Assembly: GCA_017427715.1 (NCBI GenBank)
Contig: JAFRSF010000010.1
Location: forward strand, 1-43,881
DNA from: Alphaproteobacteria bacterium
Lineage (GTDB): Bacteria > Pseudomonadota > Alphaproteobacteria > Rs-D84
DNA: 43,881 bases
Reading direction: 5' to 3'
Below, one piece after another: positions 1 through 7,561 of the stretch; position 1 is the stretch's first letter, and each line of letters starts with the position of its first letter. The translations under genes were made by a program, and so were the position numbers. The notes beneath the pieces were generated by a model. The model was not told the origin of the DNA. It saw nothing but the letters and a program-made list of their open reading frames with translations, and did not search any database.

Positions 1-170
1 TCGTTATTTCAGATGTTTCGGTGCTTTTTGCATCGCTATCATCCCCAAATCTAATGGTTGGGGAGCCGTCGGTTATAAAACAGGGATAACCCGAAAGCCG
101 CGGAATCATACTTGACTGATTTATCAACTCCCCGACCGCCAGTGTTTTTGGCGGTTTTGTTTGTTTTTAT
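1..170 (+). promoter_or_regulatory. Structured leader RNA with terminator (element E1)
   Basis: This region folds as a leader ahead of the small gene at 184. A 10-bp stem pairs 56-65 with 128-137, including one G-U pair. It encloses a hairpin (69-76 with 86-94, one bulge) and a second hairpin (104-108 with 117-121, 8-base loop). The 3' strand of the closing stem overlaps the left arm of a rho-independent terminator (135-140 with 150-155, then a T-rich run), so the two cannot form together. A competing upstream hairpin (43-48 with 58-63) shares the 5' strand of the closing stem. The layout is that of an attenuator or riboswitch. A related element lies at 27926-28103. I do not recognise the class. 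The window edge cuts the 5' end, and a short frame at 13-54 could be a leader peptide or the tail of an upstream gene. Confidence 0.5.
134..170 (+). terminator. Rho-independent terminator directly before the gene at 184
   Basis: A 6-bp GC-rich stem (135-140 with 150-155) and a 9-base loop are followed by a T-rich run. It ends only a few bases before the AAAGGA ribosome binding site of the next gene, which is the position expected of a conditional terminator. Confidence 0.65.
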
Positions 171-183
171 AAAGGATTTATTA

Positions 184-510
184 ATGATAAGCAAAAATGA
201 TGTTAAAATTGAAAAGATTCTTGAATCCATAGATAATATTCGTATATCAATAAATAATTTAGACATAGATTGTGCATCTATCTTGAGAAACATAGATTTA
301 TCACTGCAAGATATTAAATGTGATTTCGGAAAAATATACAATGAATTGTGTAATATTGATAAACATTTGTTAATTGCTGCGTTGCTGATACATTCACCCA
401 AAGAACCAGAAAAATTGCTACAGGAATATTCAAAAATAATCGATAAATTCACAGAAAAACAAACAGAAAATTATAGTACACAAATCCCCAGCAAAATCGG
501 ATTTTGTTAA
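184..510 (+). CDS. Small hypothetical coiled-coil-like protein
   Basis: 108 residues. I chose the ATG at 184 because AAAGGA lies seven bases upstream; the longer frame from 112 would begin inside the terminator stem. The first ~65 residues are charged with regularly spaced Ile and Leu, suggesting helices or a short coiled coil. A hydrophobic patch (LLIAALLI, near residue 65) follows, then a polar tail. No domain is recognised and no function is assigned. The gene stands alone between the E1 leader and cysS, so its expression probably depends on readthrough of the terminator just upstream. Confidence 0.55.
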   Translation: MISKNDVKIEKILESIDNIRISINNLDIDCASILRNIDLSLQDIKCDFGKIYNELCNIDKHLLIAALLIHSPKEPEKLLQEYSKIIDKFTEKQTENYSTQIPSKIGFC

Positions 511-524
511 ATTTCATATTAACC

Positions 525-553
525 TTGCAAATAACCATTGTATATGCCATAAT
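525..553 (+). promoter_or_regulatory. Putative sigma-70 promoter for cysS
   Basis: TTGCAA at 525-530, a 17-base spacer and CATAAT at 548-553. The same -10 hexamer appears in the rpsP promoter. It would give cysS a leader of about 130 bases, in which I see no clear structure. Confidence 0.4.
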
Positions 554-689
554 AAGGATATGACAATTTTATTTATAAACTTTTACTGTTGTCGATAATA
601 TGTGTTTCTTTCGCAAACATATTGTTTGCTTTATTATTTTCGTTTCATTATCATATAAACAATGATTTAAATACAAAAAGGAAAAGAAA

Positions 690-2123
690 ATGTCTTTGAA
701 AGTTTATAATGTTATGTCCAGAACCAAAGAAGATTTTGTGCCATTGACACCAGGAGAGGTTAAAATGTATGCGTGCGGTATAACCGTATCTGCAGATGCA
801 CATATTGGACATGCGTACCAATCAGTCGTTTTTGATGTGATAACCAGATATTTGCGTTATTTGGGTTATGATGTGAAATATGTTCGTAATTATACTGATG
901 TAGACGATAAAATTATCGCTAATGCTGCAAAAACTGGTGAAAATCCAATAGATTTTGCTGAAAAATACATGCAACAAACTGATAAGGAAATGTATATGTT
1001 GGGTAATGATAATCCAACAATTATGGCGCGCGCAACACAATGCATAGATGATATTATCAATTTTGTGCAAAAACTGATAGATAGCGGTCATGCTTATGTT
1101 TCTGAATTTGGCGATGTCTACTTCAGATTAGACAGTTTTTCGCAATATGGCAAATTGTCTCACGTTCAAATAGATAAAAACGATACAGGTGTCAGAAAAG
1201 ATGTAGAACCGGGCAAACAAAATGATTTGGATTTTGCTTTGTGGAAATCTGCTAAACCTGGCGAAATTGCGTGGAAATCACCTTGGGGAATGGGGCGTCC
1301 AGGTTGGCACATCGAATGCAGTGCTATGAATTTAAAATATCTGGGCGAACAAATTGATATTCATGGTGGTGGACGTGATTTAGTGTTTCCGCACCACGAA
1401 AACGAAATCGCACAAACAGAATCTTTGACTGGTAAAACATTTGCAAAATATTGGATTCATTGCGGGTTAGTTAAAGTCAACGGGCAAAAAATGAGCAAAT
1501 CTTTGAATAACGGTATTTTGTTAAAAGATGTGTTAAACAAATATGATGCAGACACAATCAGGTTTGCATTATTGCGTAATACATATTCTGCCGATATCGA
1601 CATCACAGATACTTTGTTTCCAGAATCTTTGAAACATATTTATAAAATGTATTCTGTGTTTAATACCGTATCAAATATGGATTTTTCAAATACAGATAAA
1701 ACCAAAACAGATACAAAAATCCAAGAAATCAAAGGCGACTTTGAAAAGTCCATGAATGATAATTTCAATACTTTGGAAGTTATCGCAGCCGCGTTTGGGT
1801 GGTTCAATTTTATAAATGCTGAATTGGCTAAAAAAACAACAGAATATGATTTGCAGGCGATTGTCGTAAAAATCAAAGAATTATTTGGGGTTTTGAACAT
1901 ACTACAACAAGAACCGTCTGCATATATAAACAAAGTTAAAGCAAATATTCTGACGCAAAATGGATTAACGGTTGCAGATATAGACAGTGCAATTATCGCG
2001 CGTACCAAAGCCAAATCAAACAAAGATTGGGCAACGGCAGACAAAATACGCGATAATTTGTTGAACCAAGGCATTGTTCTAAAAGACAGCGCAACCGGGA
2101 CAACCTGGGATGTCAATTTATAA
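690..2123 (+). CDS. cysS: Cysteinyl-tRNA synthetase
   Basis: CysS charges tRNA-Cys with cysteine in the cytoplasm. The 477-residue length is normal for this class I enzyme. The N-terminal Rossmann domain carries the HIGH motif (HIGH, residues 38-41). The second signature, KMSKS, is near residue 268. Zinc ligands are visible as the Cys in YACG (residue 29), the Cys in GWHIEC and the His pair in FPHHENE. The helical C-terminal region ends in the usual DxxWATADxIRDxL-type segment (KDWATADKIRDNL). The start follows AAAAGGAAAAGAAA. It is a single gene with its own putative promoter, followed closely by trcR. Confidence 0.97.
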   Translation: MSLKVYNVMSRTKEDFVPLTPGEVKMYACGITVSADAHIGHAYQSVVFDVITRYLRYLGYDVKYVRNYTDVDDKIIANAAKTGENPIDFAEKYMQQTDKEMYMLGNDNPTIMARATQCIDDIINFVQKLIDSGHAYVSEFGDVYFRLDSFSQYGKLSHVQIDKNDTGVRKDVEPGKQNDLDFALWKSAKPGEIAWKSPWGMGRPGWHIECSAMNLKYLGEQIDIHGGGRDLVFPHHENEIAQTESLTGKTFAKYWIHCGLVKVNGQKMSKSLNNGILLKDVLNKYDADTIRFALLRNTYSADIDITDTLFPESLKHIYKMYSVFNTVSNMDFSNTDKTKTDTKIQEIKGDFEKSMNDNFNTLEVIAAAFGWFNFINAELAKKTTEYDLQAIVVKIKELFGVLNILQQEPSAYINKVKANILTQNGLTVADIDSAIIARTKAKSNKDWATADKIRDNLLNQGIVLKDSATGTTWDVNL

Positions 2124-2145
2124 TAAAAAATATTTAAAAAACTGC

Positions 2146-2175
2146 TTGAATATAGCACTTTTTGTGCTATATTAA
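2146..2175 (+). promoter_or_regulatory. trcR promoter with a perfect inverted repeat in the spacer
   Basis: TTGAAT at 2146-2151 is followed by TATATT (2168-2173, 16-base spacer) or TATTAA (2170-2175, 18-base spacer). A perfect 10-bp inverted repeat (2149-2158 with 2164-2173, TTTTT loop) occupies the spacer and -10. No T run follows the right arm, so it does not look like a terminator; an operator for a dimeric regulator fits better. Confidence 0.45.
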
Positions 2176-2209
2176 AGTGCGTTTAAAAATGATTACAAAG
2201 GAAATATCA

Positions 2210-2737
2210 ATGAATTACCCATATATGCCTAAATCAACAGCCCTTTGGTTGATTGAAAATACTGCTTTGACATTTGAACAAATTGGTGAGTTTTGTGGCT
2301 TGCATGAATTGGAAGTTAAAAATATCGCCGATGCGGAATCAAATAAAATGCAGGGTTTGAATCCGATTATCAATGGTCAGGTTTCTCGTGAAGATATCGA
2401 AAGATGCGAAAATGACCCAAATGCACGTTTGGTTTTACGTGAAGCCATCGTTGAAGCCCAGAAAAAACAAAACAAAAAAGGTGTTGGTTATACACCAAAA
2501 TTACATCGTCAAAATCGTTTAGGCGGCATTTTATGGATTTTGAAAAATTATCCAGAATTATCCGATGGTCAGGTTGCTCGTCTTATGCGCAGCACCAATC
2601 CAACAGTTAAATCTATTCGCGAAAAAACACATAAATCTTATTCTGTTATTCAGATTCAAAGTCCTATTGTTTTGGGGTTGGTATCTGAATCTGCATTGCA
2701 TGAAGCAATTGCCAAGGCACAAAAATCACACAAATAA
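2210..2737 (+). CDS. trcR: TrcR-type cell-cycle regulator (DUF1013)
   Basis: 175 residues. I chose the ATG at 2210, which has AAGGAA upstream, over an in-frame ATG at 2162 that would start inside the inverted repeat. The N-terminus (MNYPYMPKSTALWLIENTAL), the segment NPIINGQVSREDIERCENDP and a C-terminal HTH-like part (LSDGQVARLMRSTNPTVKSI) match the alphaproteobacterial DUF1013 family. That family includes TrcR, a cell-cycle transcription regulator associated with RNA polymerase in Caulobacter. It sits directly upstream of rpoD, 37 bases away, so the two probably share a transcript, which fits a polymerase-linked role. The inverted repeat in its promoter could mean autoregulation; that is inference. 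Confidence 0.85.
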   Translation: MNYPYMPKSTALWLIENTALTFEQIGEFCGLHELEVKNIADAESNKMQGLNPIINGQVSREDIERCENDPNARLVLREAIVEAQKKQNKKGVGYTPKLHRQNRLGGILWILKNYPELSDGQVARLMRSTNPTVKSIREKTHKSYSVIQIQSPIVLGLVSESALHEAIAKAQKSHK

Positions 2738-2774
2738 GTTTTTTATGTTTTACAAATAAATCAAAGGTTTTTTC

Positions 2775-4865
2775 ATGGCTAAAAAACTAGATGAAGCAAC
2801 AAAATTATTGATAGATTCTTTACCAGAAAATCTAAAAGAATTGGCGTTATCTGCTGGTGAAACGGGGTATTTGTCTCAAATGGATTTTAATGCCGCGATT
2901 GAATCAGACGAAGTGCCAGAAGAAGAACAGGGTGAAGTGCTTGATTTTTTTAAGCAAGATTTGGGTTTGGAAATCTTGGAAACTGAAAATAATCGTTTTT
3001 CACGTGATATGGAAAAATACTATGAAGACGATGATGACGATTATAATCATGATAAAACACGCGATTTATTAAATGCAGATGCTGAACAGGTTGATGTTAA
3101 TGATGAAGATTATGAACATTATGCTAAACAATTGGAACGCAGTTCTGTGGGTAATTTGGTTTTAGGCGTTCAAGATTCTGTTCAATCTTATCTGAAACAA
3201 ATCGGGACAGTTCAATTATTGACTGCTTCGGGTGAAATTGCCATCGCACAACGTATAGAGGCCGCATCTAGATTGATGGTTTATGGTTTGTGTGAAAGTC
3301 CTATGACAATCCAAGCGATGTTGAATTGGTATCAACAATTATTGGATGGCGAAATTCGTTTGCGTCATATTGTAAACCTAGAAGTTATGTATTCCAGTGA
3401 ATCCGAACAAAAATCTTTGGCTGCATTGGCGGATACCTTGAAATCTAAAGGGGTAGAGCGTGTTGATGATTTAGATGATGAAGATTTAGATGACCTAGAA
3501 GAATCTGTCACATCTGATGACGAAGACGAAACAGAAGATGATTTAGAAGACGAAGATGGCAAAAAAGAGGATGCACAGCGTGGCTCGTCCGGGGTACCAA
3601 TTCCAGTAATGGAAGATGCTTTGATGCCGATGATTACAGATTTATTCACGAAAATTAAACGTATATTTACCAGTATGCAAAAATTACAGTCAAAACGTCT
3701 GGATAATTTATTAACATCTTCAAAACCTGATGAAATATTGGAAAAAAAGTATACCAAGGCACGTTTGGAATTGTTTGAATATGTCGGAAAAATTCGTTTG
3801 AACGATGATAGAATTGCTGAAATCATGGAAAAATTGACACAACGGGATCAATTATTGATGGGATTAGAAGGTAAAATGTTGCGGTTAGCTTTGGCTTGCA
3901 AAATCAAACGCGAAGATTTTTTGGCCGAATATACAGGTAATGAATTAAATCGCAACTGGATTAAAAAATTAGCAAAAAATAAAAGTACCGCATGGCAAAC
4001 TTTTGCAAAAAAACACGAAGCAGATGTATTAAAAATTCAAGAAGATATAAATGCGATTGCTCAAGAAACTGGTCAGCCGACCGCTGAGTACAAAAAAGTT
4101 GTTGAATTGGTGCGGCGTGGACAAAGCGAAGCAGCACGTGCCAAACGTGAAATGATAGAAGCCAATCTACGTTTAGTTATTAAATTTGCCAAGAAATCTA
4201 GTAATCGTGGTCTAGGATTGGACTTTTCTGATTTGGTTCAAGATGGCAATATCGGTTTAATGAAAGCAGTTGACAAGTTTGATTATCGTTTGGGAAACAA
4301 GTTTTCTACCTATGCAACAAACTGGATTCAACAGGGTATTTCACGCAGTATTGCTGACCAAGCACGTACAATCCGAATACCTGTGCATATGATTGATAAT
4401 ATTCACAAGATTCAGCGTGCATCACGTCAATTTATGCATAAATACGGTCGTCAGCCAACGGCGGAAGAATTATCAAAGATAATTTATTTGCCTGTGGATA
4501 AGATTCACAAAGCAATGAAATCAAATCTGAAACCTATATCTTTGGAAGCACCGGTTGGTACAGAAGATGATAGTTCTAGAATAGAAATTATTGCAGACGA
4601 AACAGCAAAGAATCCGTTTACATCTGCAGCCCAGAAAAACTTGCGTAAAATTGTGACACAGATTTTATCTGAACTTGATCCAAAAGAAGAAACTGTCTTG
4701 CGTCAGCGTTTTGGAATGAGTACTAACAAAACCAGCACACTTGAAGAAGTGGGTGAATATATTGGTGTGACACGTGAACGTATACGTCAGATTGAACAAA
4801 AGGCGTTAAATAAATTAAAACACCCCACACGTGCAAGAAAATTACGCAGTTTCTTGGAAGATTAA
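2775..4865 (+). CDS. rpoD: RNA polymerase sigma-70 factor RpoD
   Basis: Primary sigma factor, 696 residues. A short N-terminal region 1.1 with acidic stretches is followed by region 1.2 (DSVQSYLKQIGTVQLL), then a non-conserved region with a very acidic insert near residues 230-270. Region 2 contains DLVQDGNIGLMKAVDKFDYR and ends in SIADQARTIRIPVHMID. Region 3 and the 3.2 finger (PISLEAPVGTEDDSS) precede region 4 (DPKEETVLRQRFGM, then VTRERIRQIEQKALNKLKHP). In the region 2.3/2.4 helix the usual YATWWIRQAIT reads YATNWIQQGIS: the first tryptophan (E. coli W433) is Asn 516 and R436 is Gln 519. All other core features look intact. It is probably cotranscribed with trcR and ends in a strong terminator. 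Confidence 0.97.
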   Translation: MAKKLDEATKLLIDSLPENLKELALSAGETGYLSQMDFNAAIESDEVPEEEQGEVLDFFKQDLGLEILETENNRFSRDMEKYYEDDDDDYNHDKTRDLLNADAEQVDVNDEDYEHYAKQLERSSVGNLVLGVQDSVQSYLKQIGTVQLLTASGEIAIAQRIEAASRLMVYGLCESPMTIQAMLNWYQQLLDGEIRLRHIVNLEVMYSSESEQKSLAALADTLKSKGVERVDDLDDEDLDDLEESVTSDDEDETEDDLEDEDGKKEDAQRGSSGVPIPVMEDALMPMITDLFTKIKRIFTSMQKLQSKRLDNLLTSSKPDEILEKKYTKARLELFEYVGKIRLNDDRIAEIMEKLTQRDQLLMGLEGKMLRLALACKIKREDFLAEYTGNELNRNWIKKLAKNKSTAWQTFAKKHEADVLKIQEDINAIAQETGQPTAEYKKVVELVRRGQSEAARAKREMIEANLRLVIKFAKKSSNRGLGLDFSDLVQDGNIGLMKAVDKFDYRLGNKFSTYATNWIQQGISRSIADQARTIRIPVHMIDNIHKIQRASRQFMHKYGRQPTAEELSKIIYLPVDKIHKAMKSNLKPISLEAPVGTEDDSSRIEIIADETAKNPFTSAAQKNLRKIVTQILSELDPKEETVLRQRFGMSTNKTSTLEEVGEYIGVTRERIRQIEQKALNKLKHPTRARKLRSFLED

Positions 4866-4868
4866 GCA

Positions 4869-4890
4869 AAACCCGCTTTGGCGGGTTTTT
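4869..4890 (+). terminator. rpoD terminator
   Basis: An 8-bp GC-rich stem (4869-4876 with 4881-4888), a TTTG loop and a T run begin four bases after the rpoD stop codon. The next gene on the same strand starts 25 bases further on, so that gene needs readthrough or a promoter inside rpoD. Confidence 0.85.
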
Positions 4891-4914
4891 ATGCAAAAAC
4901 AAAAAGGCAAAAAT

Positions 4915-5520
4915 ATGAAAAATGTAATATTGTTTTGTACAGGGGTATCTGGATCCGGAAAAAGTCATTTTATTCAACATTATTTATCCCCAGACGCTTT
5001 TCATAATTTAAAATCTGCTACAACACGTGAAAAACGCAACGGCGAACAAGATGGGTGCGAATATTATTTTCGCAATGAAGAATATTTTGATACTGAAAAA
5101 TTTGTAACTAAATTATGGGTAAATGAAAAACTATGGAAACCTGGGGATAAAAAATGGATGTACGGTGTACCAGAATTTGAAGTGTGGGACAATCTGGGTT
5201 ATAATTTTACATATGATGTCATAGAACCTAAATATATTCGTCAAATGATGGACTGGTTTAAAAACAATCGGTTAACTTATTTTTATGATTTTAAAATTTT
5301 ATGGTTTCAACCAAATCAAAACGCGTCAAAAATTATTGAATCACGACAAAATATGCCTAATGATGCATTGGTTCGCAAAATCAACACATGTACATTTAAA
5401 GATTTTACCCAGGTGCATTTATCACCAGATTTTCAAGTAATCAATTCCGAAGAAAAACAAAGAATAGACCAAGGGTTGCTAAATACAATTCACGAATTCA
5501 ACAAAATGAAAATAAAATAA
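4915..5520 (+). CDS. Divergent guanylate-kinase-like P-loop protein
   Basis: 201 residues. The ATG at 4915 follows AAAAAGG; longer upstream frames would run through the rpoD terminator. The Walker A motif is GVSGSGKS (residues ~9-16). Then comes a stretch close to the GMP-binding part of guanylate kinases (ATTREKRNGEQDGCEYYF) and a YGVPEFEV segment resembling the YGTP motif. A late Arg-rich segment (SRQNMPNDALVRK) could be the lid. The middle (residues ~68-120) is unlike classical Gmk and rich in Trp and Lys. I read it as a nucleoside-monophosphate-kinase fold protein of uncertain substrate. It could be this organism's Gmk or a paralogue; the window does not show another. Confidence 0.6.
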   Translation: MKNVILFCTGVSGSGKSHFIQHYLSPDAFHNLKSATTREKRNGEQDGCEYYFRNEEYFDTEKFVTKLWVNEKLWKPGDKKWMYGVPEFEVWDNLGYNFTYDVIEPKYIRQMMDWFKNNRLTYFYDFKILWFQPNQNASKIIESRQNMPNDALVRKINTCTFKDFTQVHLSPDFQVINSEEKQRIDQGLLNTIHEFNKMKIK

Positions 5521-5544
5521 CACCGATTTAGGTGTTATTTTATT
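5511..5544. terminator. Bidirectional terminator between convergent genes
   Basis: A perfect 14-bp stem (5511-5524 with 5531-5544) with a GATTTA loop. The outer part is A/T-rich, giving a T run on both strands. It separates the kinase-like gene (+) from the coiled-coil gene (-), and the left arm includes the last codons of the former. Confidence 0.75.
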
Positions 5545-5556
5545 AGTCCTTTATAT

Positions 5557-7476
5557 TTATAAACTTTTCTTGATAGCAGTATATATTGTTCCTAAATCAG
5601 ATTTTAATACGGCATTTTTAACTTTTGTTGCATCGTTTGTTTGTTCTGCGCCATCCAATATTTTTTCGAAATTGCGCATAAATTGTGCGGCCTGAGATTG
5701 AAATACATTGTCAGATTTTAACAATTCGTGTATTTGTTTTTTATCTGTGGCTGCAAACATTTTTACTAACCATTTAGCAAATATTTTGTTGTCACCATCA
5801 TTATACTTTTTCCAAACAACATTTGGAATATCTGCCCCCACGGCACGTGTTAAATCAACAGATTGTTCATAAAGTTTATTGAATATTGTGTCAACTGTTC
5901 CCAAGAAATCTTTGGTGCTAAGTGGTTTAGTAACAGCAACAGGTGCAACCTTTATGGCATCCATTGGTGCAGCTGCACGTGCAACCATCATTTGTTTATG
6001 TAAACTTTGCATTGCTTCTACTGCCTTTGCATAATCAGACATTAAATCAATCATTTCTTGACGCGATTGACCGGCTAAATCGCCTAATTGTACAGAAGAT
6101 TGGTTTATATCAGTCAATGATTCATTGATGGTTGTTCGCATAGTGTTAATTTTATCAACCAAATCATTAACGATTGTATTTAAATTATCGCTAATATCTT
6201 TTGAACCTTGTGATAAATCTGGCAGTGCTTTGTAATATCTTTCAATCAATTCAGACAAAGGTTTTAATTGTTCTGTAGTATCTTTAGACAGTTGAATTAA
6301 ACTTTCAGATTGACCAGATAATTGAGTATGTGCTTTGTTCATTTCTATCAAGGTCTCTCGAACACCAACCCCCATATTTTTTACAGAATCAGCAAATTCT
6401 GTTGCAGCAACTTTTGTGCTTTCTAGTGTAGTATTTGCAACACCAGATACTTCTTGTAATTCTTTGACTACACTGGTTGAAAAATCGTGTATTTCACTGT
6501 TAAACCTGTTTGTTAATCCAGATAACTCTGTTGAAATACCACTGACTGATAATTTAGTTGTATTAGTAGAATTATTTAGTGCTTCTATGACGGATTCCAA
6601 TTTGCGAATTTGTTTATCTATAGATGATTCAGACAATCTGACCCTTGCACCAACTACATTAGCAGTTTCTGTCATAGTATTTACTTGTTTGACCAATTCT
6701 TTGTCGGCACGTTTACTGAATTCCGTCATTTTGGTCAAATAATCACTTAACAATTTATCGTTTTTATGCATAGTTTCATCATATTCAGTTGATGCATTTT
6801 TAACATTTGTAAAACCATCTGTAACACTGACACCAAGATTCGTCAGTTGTTGTTGCAGGTTTTCAGCAGATTTGGTCAATGCATCCATATTTTCAGTGTT
6901 GGTATTAAACGAAGATTGTAATTTATCCGATATTTGCTGTTCTATGTCAATGCATTGTGTTATTTGTTCTTGGATTTTTAATGCGTTATCTGATGTGCTG
7001 GTTGTGGTATTTTGTATTTTATTTAATAATTCATCAACGCCAGCAGAAAATTGGTCTGTGGTATGATGAATCTCTACCCATCCAGACGAAGAAACAATGT
7101 TCTGTAAATCATTAATGGTGTTTTCTAATCGTTGAGCCATATTAGCAATCTTTTTAGTTGCTTCATCGGCTAATCCGACTAAATTGTTCGTTTCTGTAGA
7201 TAATTGTGTTTTTATTTGTTCTGAACGTTCTATTTGATTACGCAAGGTATCTGACATATTTTTAAAATTGGTATCTATCTTGCTGATTTCATCTTTAAAT
7301 AAAACATCTAATATCCGAACGGCGGATTGTAATTTTGTTTGTTCTGGATGTGTTATGATTTCTAACAAAGAGTGCATAACACGTTGAGATTTGCGCGAAA
7401 TAAAAAATAAACAAATTAAAGTAATGAACAACAATCCACCCAATAGGCATGATACAATTAACAATGTTTGATTCAT
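5557..7476 (-). CDS. Membrane-anchored coiled-coil protein, MCP-like architecture, function unknown
   Basis: 639 residues. One N-terminal membrane segment (residues ~4-27) is followed by a long Gln/Ser/Thr/Asn-rich helical region to about residue 500 with coiled-coil character, rather like the cytoplasmic part of chemoreceptors. I see no HAMP domain and no clear MCP signalling hairpin. An Ala/Val/Pro linker leads to a distinct C-terminal domain of ~120 residues (from LSTKDFLGTVDTIFNKLYEQ) with conserved-looking aromatic positions (VVWKKYNDGDNKIFAKWLVK). It may be a scaffold or an envelope-linked organiser, but nothing in the sequence assigns a role. It is transcribed alone, divergently from addA. 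Confidence 0.75.
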   Translation of the reverse strand: MNQTLLIVSCLLGGLLFITLICLFFISRKSQRVMHSLLEIITHPEQTKLQSAVRILDVLFKDEISKIDTNFKNMSDTLRNQIERSEQIKTQLSTETNNLVGLADEATKKIANMAQRLENTINDLQNIVSSSGWVEIHHTTDQFSAGVDELLNKIQNTTTSTSDNALKIQEQITQCIDIEQQISDKLQSSFNTNTENMDALTKSAENLQQQLTNLGVSVTDGFTNVKNASTEYDETMHKNDKLLSDYLTKMTEFSKRADKELVKQVNTMTETANVVGARVRLSESSIDKQIRKLESVIEALNNSTNTTKLSVSGISTELSGLTNRFNSEIHDFSTSVVKELQEVSGVANTTLESTKVAATEFADSVKNMGVGVRETLIEMNKAHTQLSGQSESLIQLSKDTTEQLKPLSELIERYYKALPDLSQGSKDISDNLNTIVNDLVDKINTMRTTINESLTDINQSSVQLGDLAGQSRQEMIDLMSDYAKAVEAMQSLHKQMMVARAAAPMDAIKVAPVAVTKPLSTKDFLGTVDTIFNKLYEQSVDLTRAVGADIPNVVWKKYNDGDNKIFAKWLVKMFAATDKKQIHELLKSDNVFQSQAAQFMRNFEKILDGAEQTNDATKVKNAVLKSDLGTIYTAIKKSL

Positions 7477-7508
7477 AATTCCTTCCCTTGTGTTAAAAAA
7501 TATCGTTC

Positions 7509-7537
7509 TTGCAGTTACTGAAAATATATACTAAAAT
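7509..7537 (+). promoter_or_regulatory. Putative promoter for addA
   Basis: TTGCAG at 7509-7514, a 17-base spacer and TAAAAT at 7532-7537, 24 bases before the addA start codon. Confidence 0.4.
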
Positions 7538-7561
7538 ATTTTCAATAAAGCAAGGTTATAA

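Noticed and set aside
51-452. Long minus-strand reading frame
   Set aside because: It lies antisense to the small gene at 184 and the E1 leader, has no ribosome binding site, and looks like a shadow.
2149-2173. Inverted repeat as the cysS terminator
   Set aside because: No T run follows the right arm, and it coincides with promoter hexamers.
3365-3826. Ser/Asp-rich minus-strand frame inside rpoD
   Set aside because: It is the complement of the acidic rpoD insert; composition explains it.
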